From positions 68,138-132,137 of the forward strand of contig KN834776.1 of NCBI GenBank assembly GCA_000827265.1: a stretch of 64,000 nt of DNA, in the 5' to 3' direction. Made by a program: the position numbers and the translations under genes. The notes under the pieces were generated by a model that saw nothing but the letters and a program-made list of their open reading frames with translations, was not told the DNA's origin and did no database searches. The stretch is from Collybiopsis luxurians FD-317 M1 (Eukaryota; Basidiomycota; Agaricomycetes; Agaricales; Omphalotaceae). Shown here in pieces: positions 1 to 12,427 of the stretch (its first letter is position 1; every line of letters starts with the position of its first letter).

Positions 1-917
1 GACGTGGCTTCAAGGAACAAAAAATAGAACGTAGACCAAAGCATAAGTCTGTTCGGCGTTTACGCTGATTGTGGAACGGCAGAACGATGTATTTCACGCA
101 GGGGCAAGACAGATGGACAGATATTCCTATATAATCCAGCGCGATAAGAACCACTATTTAGACCTATCGGAAGGTACCAGACATTCTTCCGACCTTATAT
201 GAACATATTTTGTGTAGGATTTGCATATCTGAATTGTCCGCGACGGAAATTGAAAAGGCCAGTAATCGACCAATCAATTGTTCATTCGACCTATATTCAG
301 TTTCAAAGGGCGAGGGCCCATCGAGGAACGTAAAGACTAAAATAGCACACGTCTCTGATTCTCTCTCCAGTCAAGCTGTCGTACCATAGGAGATGGCCCG
401 CTTGCATCATACATGGGACATCGCACATTTCGAGGACAAAGTTTGAGCCAACTGAAAACAAGAAGTTGTGCTATTGTTCGACTGAGAGGAACACTTTAAA
501 AAAACCATATTCTATGTTTTCCGTAGGATTCGGGCCTGTAACGGAATGTTAAATCTAGCTTTATTCAAGCGGGAGGTAAGGGAGGAGTGTAAAGCGCATT
601 AGCCGCCCTCGGACCGGTGGTCACGGGCCAGAAATACTCTTAGTGTCAATTTCAATCAACTTATAAAAACTTACGACTCTCATCGAAAACTTTCAAGATG
701 CAAAAGCTCAATGCAAGTCAACCATTTTGATCCATTGACACACTCAATCTGAACTACTTACATACATAACAAAGTACAAGCTATGGAAGTGTTGTAGAAT
801 TTTTAAAGAAATTTTTGATTTTACATTCATCAATGAAACAGGGGAGACAGAATTGATATGGTCCTATGGCCAATGCATTTAGGCCATGGTACATTACATT
901 CTAATTCCATTATAGTC
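1..917. other. No gene recognised; 3' flank of NLR1
   Basis: I see no convincing exon, RNA gene or repeat here. The short open frames do not join through splice signals and carry no known motif. The last few hundred bases are AT-rich and presumably hold the 3' UTR of the minus-strand NACHT-ankyrin gene that ends at 918. Confidence 0.5.
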
Positions 918-2276
918 CTACATATGTACTTTGAGAAACTGTGCAAGTTCATCATGGCCATTCTGTTCTGCAAGAAGGAATGGAGACTCTTGGGCATTGG
1001 TAAGAGCATTGACAGCTGCATGATATTGAACAAGAAGATTGGCAACCTTAATGTTGCCTTTCTGTGCTGCAACATGCAGTGGAGTCCAATTTTTGTCAGA
1101 TGGGGCATTAACAGCTGCCCCTCTGTCCAGAAGAAGGCGGGCAATCTCAACTTGATTAGAGTATGCTGCTGAATAGAGTGGGGTCCAATTATCAATGTCT
1201 AAAGCTTCAATCAAAGCTGCACTGTCCAAAAGGAGGCAGGCAACCTCAGGGTGGCCATTCTCTGCTGCATGATGTAGTGGGGTATGACGGAGAGCTGTTA
1301 TAGCATCAACAGCTGCACTATGGTCCAGAAGAAGGCTGACAACCTCATTATGGCCATTCTGTGCTGCCAAATGCAGTGGGGTCCAATTGTCCTTTGCTTG
1401 AGCATCAACAGCTGCCTTACTGTCCAGAAGAAGGCTGACAACCTCATTATGGCCATTTTGTGCTGCAAAATGCAGTGGGGTCCAATTGTCCTTTTCTTGA
1501 GCATCAACAGCTGCCTTACTGGCCAGAAGAAGCCTGACAACCTCATTATGGCCATTCTGTGCTGCCAAATGCAGTGGGGTCCAACTATCCTGTTCCCGAG
1601 CATCAACAGCTGCCTTACTGTCCAGAAGAATGCTGACAACCTCATTATTGCCATTCTGTGCTGCCAAATGCAATGGGGTGCAATTATCATTTTGTTGAGC
1701 ATCAACAGCTGCCTTACTGTTCAGAAGAAGGCTGACAACCTCATTGTGGCCATTCTGTGCTGCAAAATGCAGTGGGGTCCAATTGTCCTTTGCTTGAGCA
1801 TCAACCACTGCCTTACTATCCAGAAGAAGGCTGACAACCTCATGATGGCCATTCCCTGCTGCAAAATGCAGTGGGGTGTAATTATTGTTTTTTTGAGCAT
1901 CAACAGCTGCCTTACTGTCCAGAAGAAGGCTGGTAACCTCATTATGGCCATTCCATGCTGCCAAATGTAATGGGGTCCAATTGTCCTTTGCTCGAGCATC
2001 AACAGCTGCCTTACTATCCAGAAGAAGCCTGACAACCTCATTATGGTCATTCTGTGCTGCCAAATGCAGTGGGGTCCAATTGTCCTGTCTTTGAGCATCA
2101 ACATCTGCCTTACTGTCCAGAAGAAGCCTGACAACCTCATTATGGCCATTCTGTGCTGCCAAATGTAGTGGGGTTTGATTTTTATTCCTCTTGGAATTCA
2201 CTGAAGCCTTATTATTTAAGAGACAGTTGGCACTCTCAATATGGCCATTTTTGGCAGCAGCACAGAGAGCAGTCCC
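918..2276 (-). repeat. Ankyrin-coding 99-nt tandem repeats of NLR1
   Basis: About 14 tandem units of 33 codons, the last one partial. The inner units are very alike at DNA level; the last four (toward 918) are more diverged, so homogenisation seems to act on the middle of the array. Consensus unit begins WTPLHLAAQNGHNEVV. Confidence 0.9.
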
Positions 2277-4986
2277 AGCTATTCCACCCTGGATGTCAAC
2301 AATCTCTGGAAATTCTGTCAACCACATTTGCACACACGTTGTCCTTCCTAGTGCAGCAGCACAGTACAGTGCTCGGGCATTTTTATCATAGCTTGTGCCC
2401 TCAACTTCCATTGCCCGCCACTGAGTAAATTGCTTCTTAGACAGTGGATCTAGAAGTTTCTGTAATGATTTTTCCAATGCCTTTAACTCAAGGCCATTGG
2501 TGCCTAACACATGACTCAACCAGTAGTCTGCTGCATAAAACCCTAAAGGAAGACTTGATAACTTTAAAGGGGACATGAGGCTGCTAATACACAATTTTGC
2601 CAATGTTAAGTGGGCTTTTTTAGTTTCAATTTGGTATCCTGTTATGGCATCTTCAGAAACCAGATAGTTTTGGATTGATGAATGAAAAAATTTCACAATC
2701 TGAGATGTATGCTTGCCATGTTCATCTACAATTTGGATTAAGCTGGAGCATGTCCTCAATAGACTCTCTTCTGCATTTGATACTCGGAATGCCGGCTTGA
2801 GAATAGCATCTCCATCTAATTTGAATTCAACTGTAAAGACTTCTGCGAGTTCCTGTGGTGACAGTGGGCGCATAGCAAATGCTAGACATTCCAAGACATG
2901 CAACACATGTATCCTGTCAGTATCGGGAATACTCTCGAGGACACGCTTATATGTGCCATTGAGAGATTTGGGCAGGCTTTCCAACTGGTTTGGGACATCA
3001 ATTGGTTTACAATGATGTAAGATTTGCAATTGTTCTCTTGTCAAGAGAAACCTAAGAAGCAATTTTTAGTAGAACATATAGCAGGAGCAGTTACCTACAT
3101 TCCATCAGCCTTGGATATCAATGAGTCTTGAGCAGCTGTCTTCAGTTCCTGAGGCCAGCTCTCTATCCTAGATACTTTGTCTTTGATATAGTGATGTATA
3201 TCATATGCATGGTCGTCTGTTTTATCCAGGTCATACACATAGAAAGACTGGTCAGAATGATTAGACATTTGAGAGGAGCGAGACAATAAGCCTTTTTTAA
3301 TGTCTTGTTCTGGCCGACTTGTGAGAAGTATGTGAAGTCCCTCCTTTTTGCACCCATGTAGTTCCTGGATTAATGGGAGTAGATCTTGATTCCTGTGGAT
3401 TTCAGGGCACTCATCAAGGGCATCAAAGATTAGATATACATGAGGTAAGCAATCCAGCATGTCTTTGAGACACTGAAAGAGCAGATCATCACTTGGATGC
3501 TCATTATAAATGCCACAATAATTCTGATAGAATTTGGTCCAAGAATCTTGACAAATTTGAGAACGACAGGCGAGCTGAGAGACCAGAGAGGACAATGCTC
3601 CATAGATTGTTTGTTTGGCTGGGTCCTGGAAGCTGAAGTAAAAAAATGCCAATCCAGGTTCTTGCATAAGCTGTTCAATGGCTGAGGAGCTGAACAGTAT
3701 TCTATATTACTTATTGCACACAACATGTGACTGGGCCACTTACCATAGAACACTTTTTCCGCTTCCAGCTAAACTGATCCATTAGCAAAGCAAATGAGGA
3801 AAAGAAAACAGCACACGTTTTCCATAGATCCAAAGGAGACTGTTTTTTTCCTGCTTCCACTGAGAAAACTTGGAATTTGGCTTGAACAGCCATGTGCCAG
3901 TACCCTTGTGCTGTGTCTTATGGATGGTATTATGACGTTGATAAACATCTGGGGGTAACAACCACTTTTTGCTTTGCTCATCCACTTGAAATACATCATG
4001 CAGTTAAGGTTGAATGAATGGCAACAAAAGAAACTCACACTGCATTACAACCATTTTGGTCTCAATGTTGTCCACCTTGGTACCAATGTCATACACCTTG
4101 TTATATATTTCCGCAATCCTCATCAATGATTCTCTGTTTGTGAGCTTATCCAGTTTCTGGAGTGCTTCTTGGACCTCCTTTTTTCCAAGTAGAGACTTCC
4201 CAAAATCTTCTATAATATCCATGAGACTTCATATATGACTGTAAAATTAATCAATACCTACTGGAGCGTCGCCAAATGATGTTCCGTGTTTTCTTGGCAA
4301 GGCCTTCTGGATATTTTATAAGGAAACCAAAAACATGGAGAACTTCCACTAGCATCTGGGTATAGATGTCTTTCATCCTAGAGCTAAGCTTGGAATTTGC
4401 ATCAAGATGCCACTTAATACGGTCGAGAGCATCCTGTAATTTCTCCGACAGCTCTTCAAGGGCGTCGTAAACTTCAGTTACACCCTTTGCTGCCTATATG
4501 CTCAAATGTTGAGAATATACTTGATAGCTCGGCATTAGAGTAGAAGACACACTGCAAGCAATGCTCCAAAGGCAACAAAAATGGCCTTTCCTCCAGGGAC
4601 ATTCTGATGAACCATTAGAATACAATTCAATCTACCTGAAAGTTACGTACCGCGGCAGCGGCAGCCTCTGCCCCTATACCATTGAACAGCCTAACAAGGT
4701 TCACAACTGGCTTGAGCACGTTGCGTATGTTCTTGCTCTTTTCCCGAAAGGCCTCGAGGCCTTTTGATTGGGTTTCAAGGATGCTGACTATGTTGTCCAC
4801 AGAGGGGTCATCAGGAAATTGGGCAATCTGGTCTTGATACAGACTGCGGCCAGTCTGCTCCTTGTAATCTACAAGGGCTTTTGCCCATAGATTTTCAAAG
4901 TCGTTTGAGATAGGTCGAGCAATTGCAAATGCTGTAGAAATTGCAGACCTAGCCAGTATGGCAGGTGTACTTGGTTGTTCAGTCAT
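918..4986 (-). CDS. NACHT-ankyrin NLR receptor with Goodbye-type N-terminus (NLR1)
   Basis: STAND/NLR-type signalling ATPase, probably a cytosolic receptor in fungal non-self recognition (inferred from family). Exons on the minus strand: 4986-4651, 4603-4553, 4493-4262, 4209-4039, 3984-3817, 3768-3744, 3689-3099, 3051-918. These sum to 3,708 nt in frame, 1,235 aa. The start is the Met of MTEQPSTPAIL, matching the paralogue at 33938; an upstream in-frame Met at 5022 is not conserved. Residues 1-206 resemble the fungal STAND Goodbye domain (FENLWAKAL, PGGKAIFVAFG). A short coiled coil follows. Walker A GSGKS (about 321) lies in a 25-nt exon, Walker B is LIFDALDE, and LLTSRPE is sensor-like. A winged-helix-like region (LSPQELAEVFTV) precedes about 14 ankyrin repeats from residue 783. 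The ankyrin exon is almost free of CpG. All introns have GT..AG ends. Confidence 0.9.
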
Positions 4987-5251
4987 GATGGTGGTTACAG
5001 ACGAAAGGGCTGTGAAGCGCACAAGCCAGTTGTGTGTCTAAGTCTTCCTGTTTTTTTCGGTTACATCCGAGGGTCTGATGAATGAACTGCCACGCTGCTT
5101 CTTTGTTTCCCTGGTGCATGTGACACCTTATCGTCTAGATCTGTCATTGTCAACTGATCTGTCCGCTGACACGGGACGCAATTGCAAAAGCCACGGCAGT
5201 ACGTTTGACAGCACGGCTAGGCCCGGCCTGCTGAATCAGACACACCACTTA

Positions 5252-5507
5252 CAGTGGGCGCAGAAAAAGATGTTACTTCCAAATATGGAACAGCCGTTCC
5301 CACCTGCGCCCCAACAGTGCTCCAGCCTCGTACTTCGACCACAAACTGACTCCCATAGGCCGTAAATGCATTATAACTACTGCTAAAATTTGTACAATGG
5401 ACAAAACCATAAGAATGATATTGGACAAGCAAAAAAAAACTGAAGAAAAACCTTCAGAATTTGGGGGTTACCATATAAGGTAGTGACATCTTTTTCTGCG
5501 CCCACTG
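5252..5507. mobile_element. Tc1/mariner-like MITE, copy 1
   Basis: A 256-bp element bounded by inverted repeats CAGTGGGCGCAGAAAAAGAT and its complement, and flanked by TA on both sides (5250-5251, 5508-5509). It has no coding capacity. A second copy lies at 6424-6674 in the same orientation. The TA duplication and short TIRs fit a Tc1/mariner-derived MITE. Confidence 0.85.
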
Positions 5508-6423
5508 TATGGGGTCATCAGGCATGAATTGGTGCCGCTCATCCTAGGCTGGCACTAACTTGGCCAAGGTAGGGCTGGCATAGGGAATACTCCCTGCTCG
5601 AACTTTTCCCAGTACTTAACATTCCTTTGGGCAATGAATTGTTATCTCTGTTGTATATATTTTCCTGTGGTTTCTGTTGTATTTCTCGGTTTGTCATTAG
5701 TAATGCAATCCGGCACATGTAGTTCCGAGTTGGATTACTCACATACTGCAGACAGTATTACTCAGATAGTAATAGTAGAAGTATGTAGAAGTTTCTAGAT
5801 ACTGTGTTATGTAGTATATAAGGCCTACCTTGAGGCCAGTACCCCAGAACAGAATAATCATTTGTATCCAATATTTGAGTCTCACAACTCTTATCAAACC
5901 ACTGCGCCATATTTCTACAATAGTTTCCTGGGTATATACTACAGAGATACTTGGCTCTTCATCTTGAAGTGTACTCATAGCTGACTCACAGTTACTTATA
6001 ACATCATCTTTTGCTACAATTGTGAAATATGACATTTCCACAGTTCTCTATGTTCTAAAATGACATGTTTTGTAGACTGAACTTAGACTTCTCTTGCTCA
6101 TTCACAGCTGAATGGGCCTCCAGTTTGACTTGCTCGTACGAAAACCTCACTTATGTAAGCAGTGGACTCGTGTACGGTTCAGCTCATACGGGCCGGGACT
6201 AGCCTGCCATGGGTACTGTCATTCCACACAGGGGGGGTCTCCATCTTAGGAAGGAGTCGAGGCAAGGCCCATCGGCAGACTAGAAGGCAAGCTACCGGGT
6301 TTGGCGTGTATGACTATTTTCTTTCCTTCATCCTGCCTCGATCTTCACAACCGGACGAATTTTTTAGTGCGTTCCGAACCCGCTCAATAAGTACCCACCT
6401 CGCATTCCTTTTCTCCAATGCTA

Positions 6424-6674
6424 CAGTGGGCGCAGAAAAAGATGTCACTTCCAAATATGGAAGAGTCATTCCCACCTGCGCTCCAACAGCGCTCCAGCCT
6501 TGTACTTCGACCACAAACTGACTCCCGTAGGCCATAAATGCATTATAACTACTGCTGAAATACAATGGACAAAACCATAAGAGTGATATTGGGCAAGCAA
6601 AAAAAAAAGAAGCAAAACCTTCAGAATTTGGGGGTTACCATATAAGGTAGTGACATCTTTTTCTGTGCCCACTG
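6424..6674. mobile_element. Tc1/mariner-like MITE, copy 2
   Basis: A 251-bp element about 90% similar by eye to the copy at 5252-5507, with the same TIRs and TA flanks (6422-6423, 6675-6676). Small internal indels distinguish the copies, for example a shorter tract where copy 1 reads AAATTTGTACAATGG. Confidence 0.85.
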
Positions 6675-7839
6675 TACATCGCACAAGCTGAATTGTTCGG
6701 CTTTACTATCAATGTCCCAGAGTTGCAATCGTACCCAGAGTTGCAATCGGGCCAATAAATTGTTTCGTTTGAGCGCAGTTTTTATCTGTTATTCTTCAAT
6801 TTTTTAATTTAAGCTCTTATATATGTACGCAAGAGACCTATTAGCTTTATGATATGAAATTTGGTGAGAAAAATATTGGAAAATTTCTGAAAGTATTGAT
6901 ACTCCAGTTGCAAGTCACTTTTCGACGCCGGCTTGTACTTAGACTGCTTCAAAACTCTCAAGACTTATACTGTAGCCTGATTAAAGCTATTTGATGCTCA
7001 TTCACCTGTTCCGCAGTCATTGTGACTTGAGTATCACCTAGAACTTGCTTCAAACACGCCAGGAGAACGCAAGTTGCAATTTTCCCATACGCTTTGGAAT
7101 CACCGGACCGGATTGCAGCTCCCGCCATTTTCTGACCTCAAACCGGCTTCGCGCTGGCTACACCTGGAGCCATTCTAAAATCCTCAAACTCGGCTAAATT
7201 TAAGTTTAGGATATGTTTACGATATATGCAGAAAATAGAGCTCATCCACTGAAAAATGCAGAAGTTTTTCTATACCGACATTTTCGGTTGCAACCCTGGG
7301 ACATTGATAGTACTTCGGCTGGAATGGCCATCATAGAATCTTCGGGACCTTGTTCTCTCGCATGGCAACATTTATATCTTCTCTTGCGCGTGGTCATCCC
7401 GGTATCCTCACATCCGTGTCTCTGATTCGTAATTCAATTCTCCCTCACTGTTTTTTATTAAGGACCACTCCGTTGGTCAGCACCTTGCTTGTAATGTTCG
7501 TGTAGATTTAATGTGAACCATGAGACATATTCTGAAAAGTGTATACTCATGTAAACTCTAGGCTCAGTCTCGCTCGGGGCGTCGCTGCGCTCCACCCACT
7601 CACTCTCTTCGCATGGGTCTACTCCATCGTTGCAAACATTTCCCAGCGTGTTGTGTAACAGACAGGCCGCGCAACTTAGTGAGTGGGAAAACTGTGTACG
7701 TAAGCAATATATATCCCATCAGAGCAAACTTATGTTTCGAAGCAGAATAGACCTTGCAAGCAAGGTGACTATTACTATTCTGCTAGACACTCTAGATCCA
7801 AGGCTAAAATCGACAGAAACGCAAAAATAGAACGAGACT

Positions 7840-8663
7840 GTTGAAAAGGCGTTTATTAAAGGGAGTGGGGAGCAGGAAAGGGAGGTGGAGCGACAGGCTG
7901 GAGGACTTCCTCAAATTACGATCCAGTGTCCTGTCTACAAGGAGAGTTTGGAATTGACAATGTGAGTGCGCCTTTTATATCCAAACGGTAGGAGAAACAG
8001 TTGACCTTCGTTCGCCCGCTGCTTGCAGCGCTCCTTCGGTCTTTTCCATCAAGAAGGCAATGCAAAGGTACGCCCGTCAAGGAGGCACGAGCTCGTTCTT
8101 CCTCTGTGACAATGGGCTGATCACTTCAGAGGAAGTTAGGCAAGAGAGGTCAGTCAGTCGAGGTCAATTGGACATTCCCTCTTCCTAACTATCATACTTT
8201 TCGCCCCAGGTTCGAGTTTTATTCCAACCACAACAACAGATGGGTCGCATATCCGAAGCATGGTTCGTCTCCCGGTAGATTCAAACGTGCTGGAAAGAAA
8301 GCCAGTAGCATCAACTACGGTCCCGCTCTCAGTGTCGCTATGGAAGAACAACCTGCTGACGCTTCTTCTACCTCTACCACCACCGTTCCTGCTACCGATT
8401 CTTCAAACGGTTCCGTTCTCGGCTTTTATCATTCGTTTACTCCATCGTCTTCTCAACAACGATTCGAGAATGTGGATTATCTCGGGGGACGTGCGCCGAA
8501 ATGCGCCACATATCAGGCATCCGGAACGGTAAAAAAAATAAAAGCAACCAAATTCGGACAGGGAAACGAAGCACAGCGAGAGAGATGGGGCGTAGATGGT
8601 GGCGAGTCGATGGCCATCATTCAACGCGAGGGTAGTGAGCTGTCTTTCGTACCCAAAGCTTGA
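7840..8663 (+). pseudogene. Gene X remnant, copy 1 (unidentified family)
   Basis: Unidentified. Two stretches align with the minus-strand region 33350-32450. One encodes a segment like GGLPQITIQCPVYKESLEL (about 7845-7965). The other follows a CCCCAG acceptor near 8208 and reads NYGPALSVAMEEQPADASS, a Ser/Thr-rich linker, SSSQQRFENVDYL, and a C-terminus MAIIQREGSEL..FVPKA ending at the stop at 8661. Frames do not join cleanly between these blocks and copy 2 differs by indels, so I call it decayed. It points away from NLR1 (head to head), the same arrangement as copy 2 and NLR2. I do not recognise the fold or function. Confidence 0.45.
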
Positions 8664-8694
8664 GAGTATACATATCTGATCATCCCCTTCTTTA

Positions 8695-8922
8695 GACGTC
8701 ATGCAAGTCGCGCACCATTAATTCGAAAACGGTATCACCCACTTTACTGTGAGAGTACCCCTTTCTCCTGAGCCAGCCCTCTGGTCGTCGTGCCGTTTGC
8801 TGGACATAATGGTTTATTGAGATAGAAAGCTGTTCAGGACGCCAGTGTAAGTTGATGGGTTCCTTCATTGGATGGATCGTCCAGCGATATCGATCTGGCA
8901 CACGACTTCCCATGCAGTTCAT
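8695..8922 (-). pseudogene. Gene Y fragment, copy 1 (unidentified)
   Basis: A minus-strand open stretch converging on gene X, with segments such as ARRPEGWLRRKGYS and KVGDTVFELMVRD. The related sequence at 32200-32400 (plus) keeps the stretch around KVGDTVFELG with indels. No family recognised. It may be the 3' end of an unrelated neighbour duplicated together with gene X. Confidence 0.3.
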
Positions 8923-8959
8923 CGACGAAGCCGATGGGAAGGGAAAGTTTTAGTTCGAG

Positions 8960-10148
8960 GCCAATGTCTCAGAGGAGTTTGATCTCGCTCTCAGGCTGCT
9001 ACTCAGGCCAAGGTGGTTGAGGTACACGTACGGTGAGATTGAAAGAGCCTTTAGTCACTTTGGTTCCATTGCTGATTCGCCTGTCTTGAAGCTTGAAGTT
9101 TGCGACGAGATCCTTGTCAATCCTCATCAAGTGGTGGCGTCATGGTTTATGCATCAGTAGACAGTTCCGGGCTGATAACTCCGTATGTGCTCAGATGGCC
9201 TTGAACCCGTAGTTGAAGAAGTTCAAGTTCTCGTATCAAGTCCATCGCATTGAGCCTCCTTTCTTCTTCGAGTGGATCCATATCCCATTCCTCAGACTTT
9301 GAAGTTCCGTGTTCGTGTGGTTATTCGTGATATTTTATCCTTTCTCGGTATTCATGCTTTTTTGATTTTGTTTTCAGTACACACGATCTTTGGGTCTTTG
9401 CTGGACCTTTTTTTAAATCTCGTTCTTGAACCTGGACTTTTCTCATTAGAAAGGAGTAGGCCAAGTGATTATTGTAGCCGTCGTTCCCATATCGAAATTT
9501 ACAGCTTGAACTAGAAGACTTTTTTCAAAATATCAGGACACCGAACTATGTGAAAGCCAAAGTTGAAGCTGCAGAGTTGGTCTTGAATAATGAATTGGTC
9601 TCACATCCTGAAAAATCTACAACGTCAGTTGCTCGAGAGGCAACACTCAGCTGAATCCTCAAAGAATTCTCAAATAACCGGGAAAACGTGTCTTTATATT
9701 CAAGATGCAGATTGTCTGAAATGCCACTTGGTGCATGTAGTTACCGACGTGCAGATCTCCCTTCAGACCCTAGAGACTGAGGCCTTCAAGAGGATGCCAC
9801 GCTGCCTCCGTCTACATATACGACCAGATACTCTGTACTATTTTTATGGTAAGGCTCCTGTTGGCCTGCCAATTTCCTCAGGGCACTGCTCACGTGAGTC
9901 CACCTACACTGCGTTCGACGGACAGTAGACCGGGAGATTTCATTCCAACTTACCGTATTGATATTCTAGCCGAGGCATACTACGTGCCTACGAGGGGTAG
10001 GGACAATGGAAGACGTTTGCCATGGTATGAATTCAAATCCGACAATCATCTTTCCTTTAGTTATAGTCTAGTCGGCAAATCGGAAAAAGTCAATAAAGAC
10101 CATTCCAACCGAAGTAGCCGTTTATCCTGAAACCGTACGCGAACTAGA
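8960..10148. other. No gene recognised
   Basis: Several short open frames on both strands, none with a recognisable motif or a coherent splice chain. A stretch near 8990-9170 reads RWLRYTYGEIERAFSHFGS and then a stop; it may be a fragment of an old gene, but I cannot support a model. Confidence 0.4.
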
Positions 10149-10156
10149 TATAAAAG
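10149..10156 (+). promoter_or_regulatory. Probable TATA box of the FAD monooxygenase gene
   Basis: TATAAAAG, 37 bp before the ATG at 10193. The short distance implies a very short 5' leader. Confidence 0.5.
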
Positions 10157-10192
10157 ATCGATGGTTCCTTTACTCAAGTCCCATCTAACCAC

Positions 10193-11668
10193 ATGAGGGT
10201 CATCATCGTCGGAGGCGGCATAGGAGGTATTGCTACCTATCACTCCCTCTTGAAACATCTTCCGCCATCTTCAACCGTCGACCTCTACGAGGCCTACTCA
10301 CCTTCTGCATGTAAAAGTGCTATCCTTGGAGGCGCAATTACCGTCGGTCCTAATGGCCAGCGAGCTATTGCATCTATTACACCTGCCGCAATTCCTTACA
10401 TCCTAGAACGGGGGTTCCAGTCCTCTGTTATCACCGTACGCAACGATTTTGGAAAAACACTAGCCCAGCTTCCTTTTGGGTCTCCAGACCGTTATGGGTA
10501 TTCTTCGGTGATGGTTTCTAGAGCTATTGTCTATGAAGGTCTTATGCTTGGAGCTGATACTGACGCCCGAATCCATTGGAGTATGCGGGTGAAGAGGGTG
10601 TGGGAGACGGAGGAAGCTGCTCACGTCGAATTCGAGGATGGAAGCATTGAATCCTGCGACTGGCTCATCGGCGCGGACGGAGCAAAGAGTAAAACTCGCG
10701 ACGCACTATTCGATGATAATTACGCGACTCAGTACGAGTACGTGTTATTCAACATGTTGTCTTGGCTTTCAATGACCACTTTACAGGGGCATGACAGGCT
10801 TCTGTGGTGTGGTGCCTATTTCTAACCTTTCTCCTGCGTTCCAGGAGGCACTAAGGAAGCAACCATCAGCTACCATGACCCTCAGCACAGGGGGGCATTT
10901 GGGACTCTCGCTTTCTTCTCCGCCCTCTGATGCCGATCCATCTGTTTTCTGGTTTACTTCCATTGAACTATCATCCCCTCCCGCACGCGACACACCTCCA
11001 GGTGACCTCAAAGCGATTCTCTTGGGACAATACAAGGATTGGAAATCCCCGTTTGACACTCCGGAGCAAAACCTGTTCGCCGAGGTCATGTCCGTTTCGT
11101 GTTCAAGCACTAGGGAAAATAGTTTCCTCATTCTGCCTCGATGGTATACACCTCCTCTACCATATTTCACCTCGTTGCATGGACTTGCATCTTCTAGTTC
11201 TTCCTGTGGTGCTAAGGGGCGGGGAAGGATCGTTCTTATCGGTGATGCCGCACATGCCATGCCCCCGGACGCTGCACAAGGCGTATCTCTCGCTGTAGAG
11301 GATGCTCTCGTATTGGCGCTGGTTCTTAAACACTACTTGTCCACATCCAAAACAGAGTCGGAAGCCATTCCTCAAGCTGCGAAATCATACGAAGACATCC
11401 GCCTTGTTCGAGTGAACAAGATTCTAGTGAATGCCAAAGCAAGGCAGAATCGAAAGAAGCGAGCTACTCCTATACAGCAGTGGGTCCGAGAAAAGATGGT
11501 TTGGATGGCTAGTAAGTCGCTTTCCTGAGTATTGTCCGAATGTTCTTACCCAAATTTGTCCTAGGCTTCCTTCCTGAATGGTTTATGAACGATGAGATAT
11601 TTGCCTACGATGTTGAACATCAAGTTGCGACTCACCTTGGAATCACGACAAAAGACCTTCTCGCTTAA
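10193..11668 (+). CDS. FAD-dependent aromatic-ring-type monooxygenase
   Basis: Flavin monooxygenase of the salicylate-hydroxylase / p-hydroxybenzoate-hydroxylase-like group: NAD(P)H- and O2-dependent hydroxylation of an unknown, probably aromatic or polyketide-like substrate. Exons 10193-10737, 10787-11511 and 11565-11668 give 1,374 nt in frame, 457 aa. The N-terminus carries the Rossmann FAD motif (VIIVGGGIGGIA, residues 4-15). LIGADGAKSKTRDAL matches the DG motif, and VLIGDAAHAMPPDAAQG matches the second FAD motif (GD..H.....G). No signal peptide or obvious membrane segment. Length is normal for the group. Introns are 49 and 53 nt. No biosynthetic cluster is seen around it, so the substrate cannot be inferred. 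The gene looks intact. Confidence 0.9.
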
Positions 11669-12427
11669 GCTAAGTAAGGCGAGCCACGATGGATATAGTT
11701 ACGTCTGTACCCATTCGAACAGGTTTGACAAAAGGATAGACTCAGATATATATATTACTTCACAAACGACGGGTATAATTATTTAGGACTTCATTACAGT
11801 CAACTTAATAAGACGATAACAGTACTGTACAAGATATATAACCGTCCATTTTCATGATATTGCTCGTGCCTCAATCCTACTCCTAGAATTCATGGGTTTT
11901 GCGCCGAATGCTGGGCTTTCGAGTTCCCCCCATTTGCCTAGAAGTACAACAGAGTCGGATTTTCCTTGTCTAAATGATCGGCTGAGGCGAAATCAGCGCT
12001 TGAATAATGGTACGTCGACCGATGACGAAGCATCGCTCTTATTATCTTATTATATTCAGTGCCTCCCTCGTTCGGTGGATGTTACGGCCCTAAATCTGCG
12101 AACATCCTGCACTGTTTCCTTCAAATAGCAAGTTTGTTCTGTCCATCCTTTCGCTGCCTTCCATCTACCTCCGCAAGTCATAGTATGTTGCCCAACGGCT
12201 CTAAGCAATCTCATAATCAGATTTTCAGCTCGTTTGACTGATCAGTACAACAAAATGTCCGCAGTCCATCGCTCGAATTGGCGCCTGTCGCATCCAAGCG
12301 CCCACAATATATTCTAGGGCGCATCTACTGTAATTCACTCGTATACATAGCTTAACCATATACTTTCATCATCTCAACTCTCTTCCCTTTTCTCTTCCCT
12401 TCATCCTTCTGGCTTCTGTAGCAATCG
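11669..12427. other. Intergenic; no gene recognised
   Basis: AT-rich after the monooxygenase stop (probable 3' UTR). Pyrimidine-rich sequence at 12360-12420 just upstream of the next gene is typical of a fungal core promoter or leader. Confidence 0.4.

Larger units (their letters stand above)
4987..7839. other. NLR1 upstream region; MITEs, no gene seen
   Basis: The first 60 bases upstream of 4986 match the NLR2 5' leader (shared minus-strand CTTCACAGCCCTTTC), so part of the leader and promoter is conserved. The rest contains two MITE copies (separate entries), a direct duplication of CAGAGTTGCAATCG near 6719-6750, and AT-rich sequence. No multi-exon gene could be built. Confidence 0.5.

Noticed and set aside
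1284..1970. Long plus-strand ORF rich in LSINSCLTVQKK repeats
   Set aside because: Antisense shadow of the NLR1 ankyrin array; its periodicity simply mirrors the 99-nt units. The same holds for 38182-38964 (minus) and 38360-39052 (plus, other frame) in NLR2.
918..4986. NLR1 as a pseudogene because its open frames are fragmented
   Set aside because: Splice donors and acceptors join all eight exons in frame to 1,235 codons plus a stop, with phases identical to NLR2.
8960..9250. RNA-binding-type exon (RWLRYTYGEIERAFSHFGS)
   Set aside because: A single short open stretch ending in a stop, with no partner motif or supporting splice sites.
11892..12241. Small ORFs between the monooxygenase and the kinase-like gene
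   Set aside because: No motif, no consistent splice chain, and composition typical of intergenic sequence.
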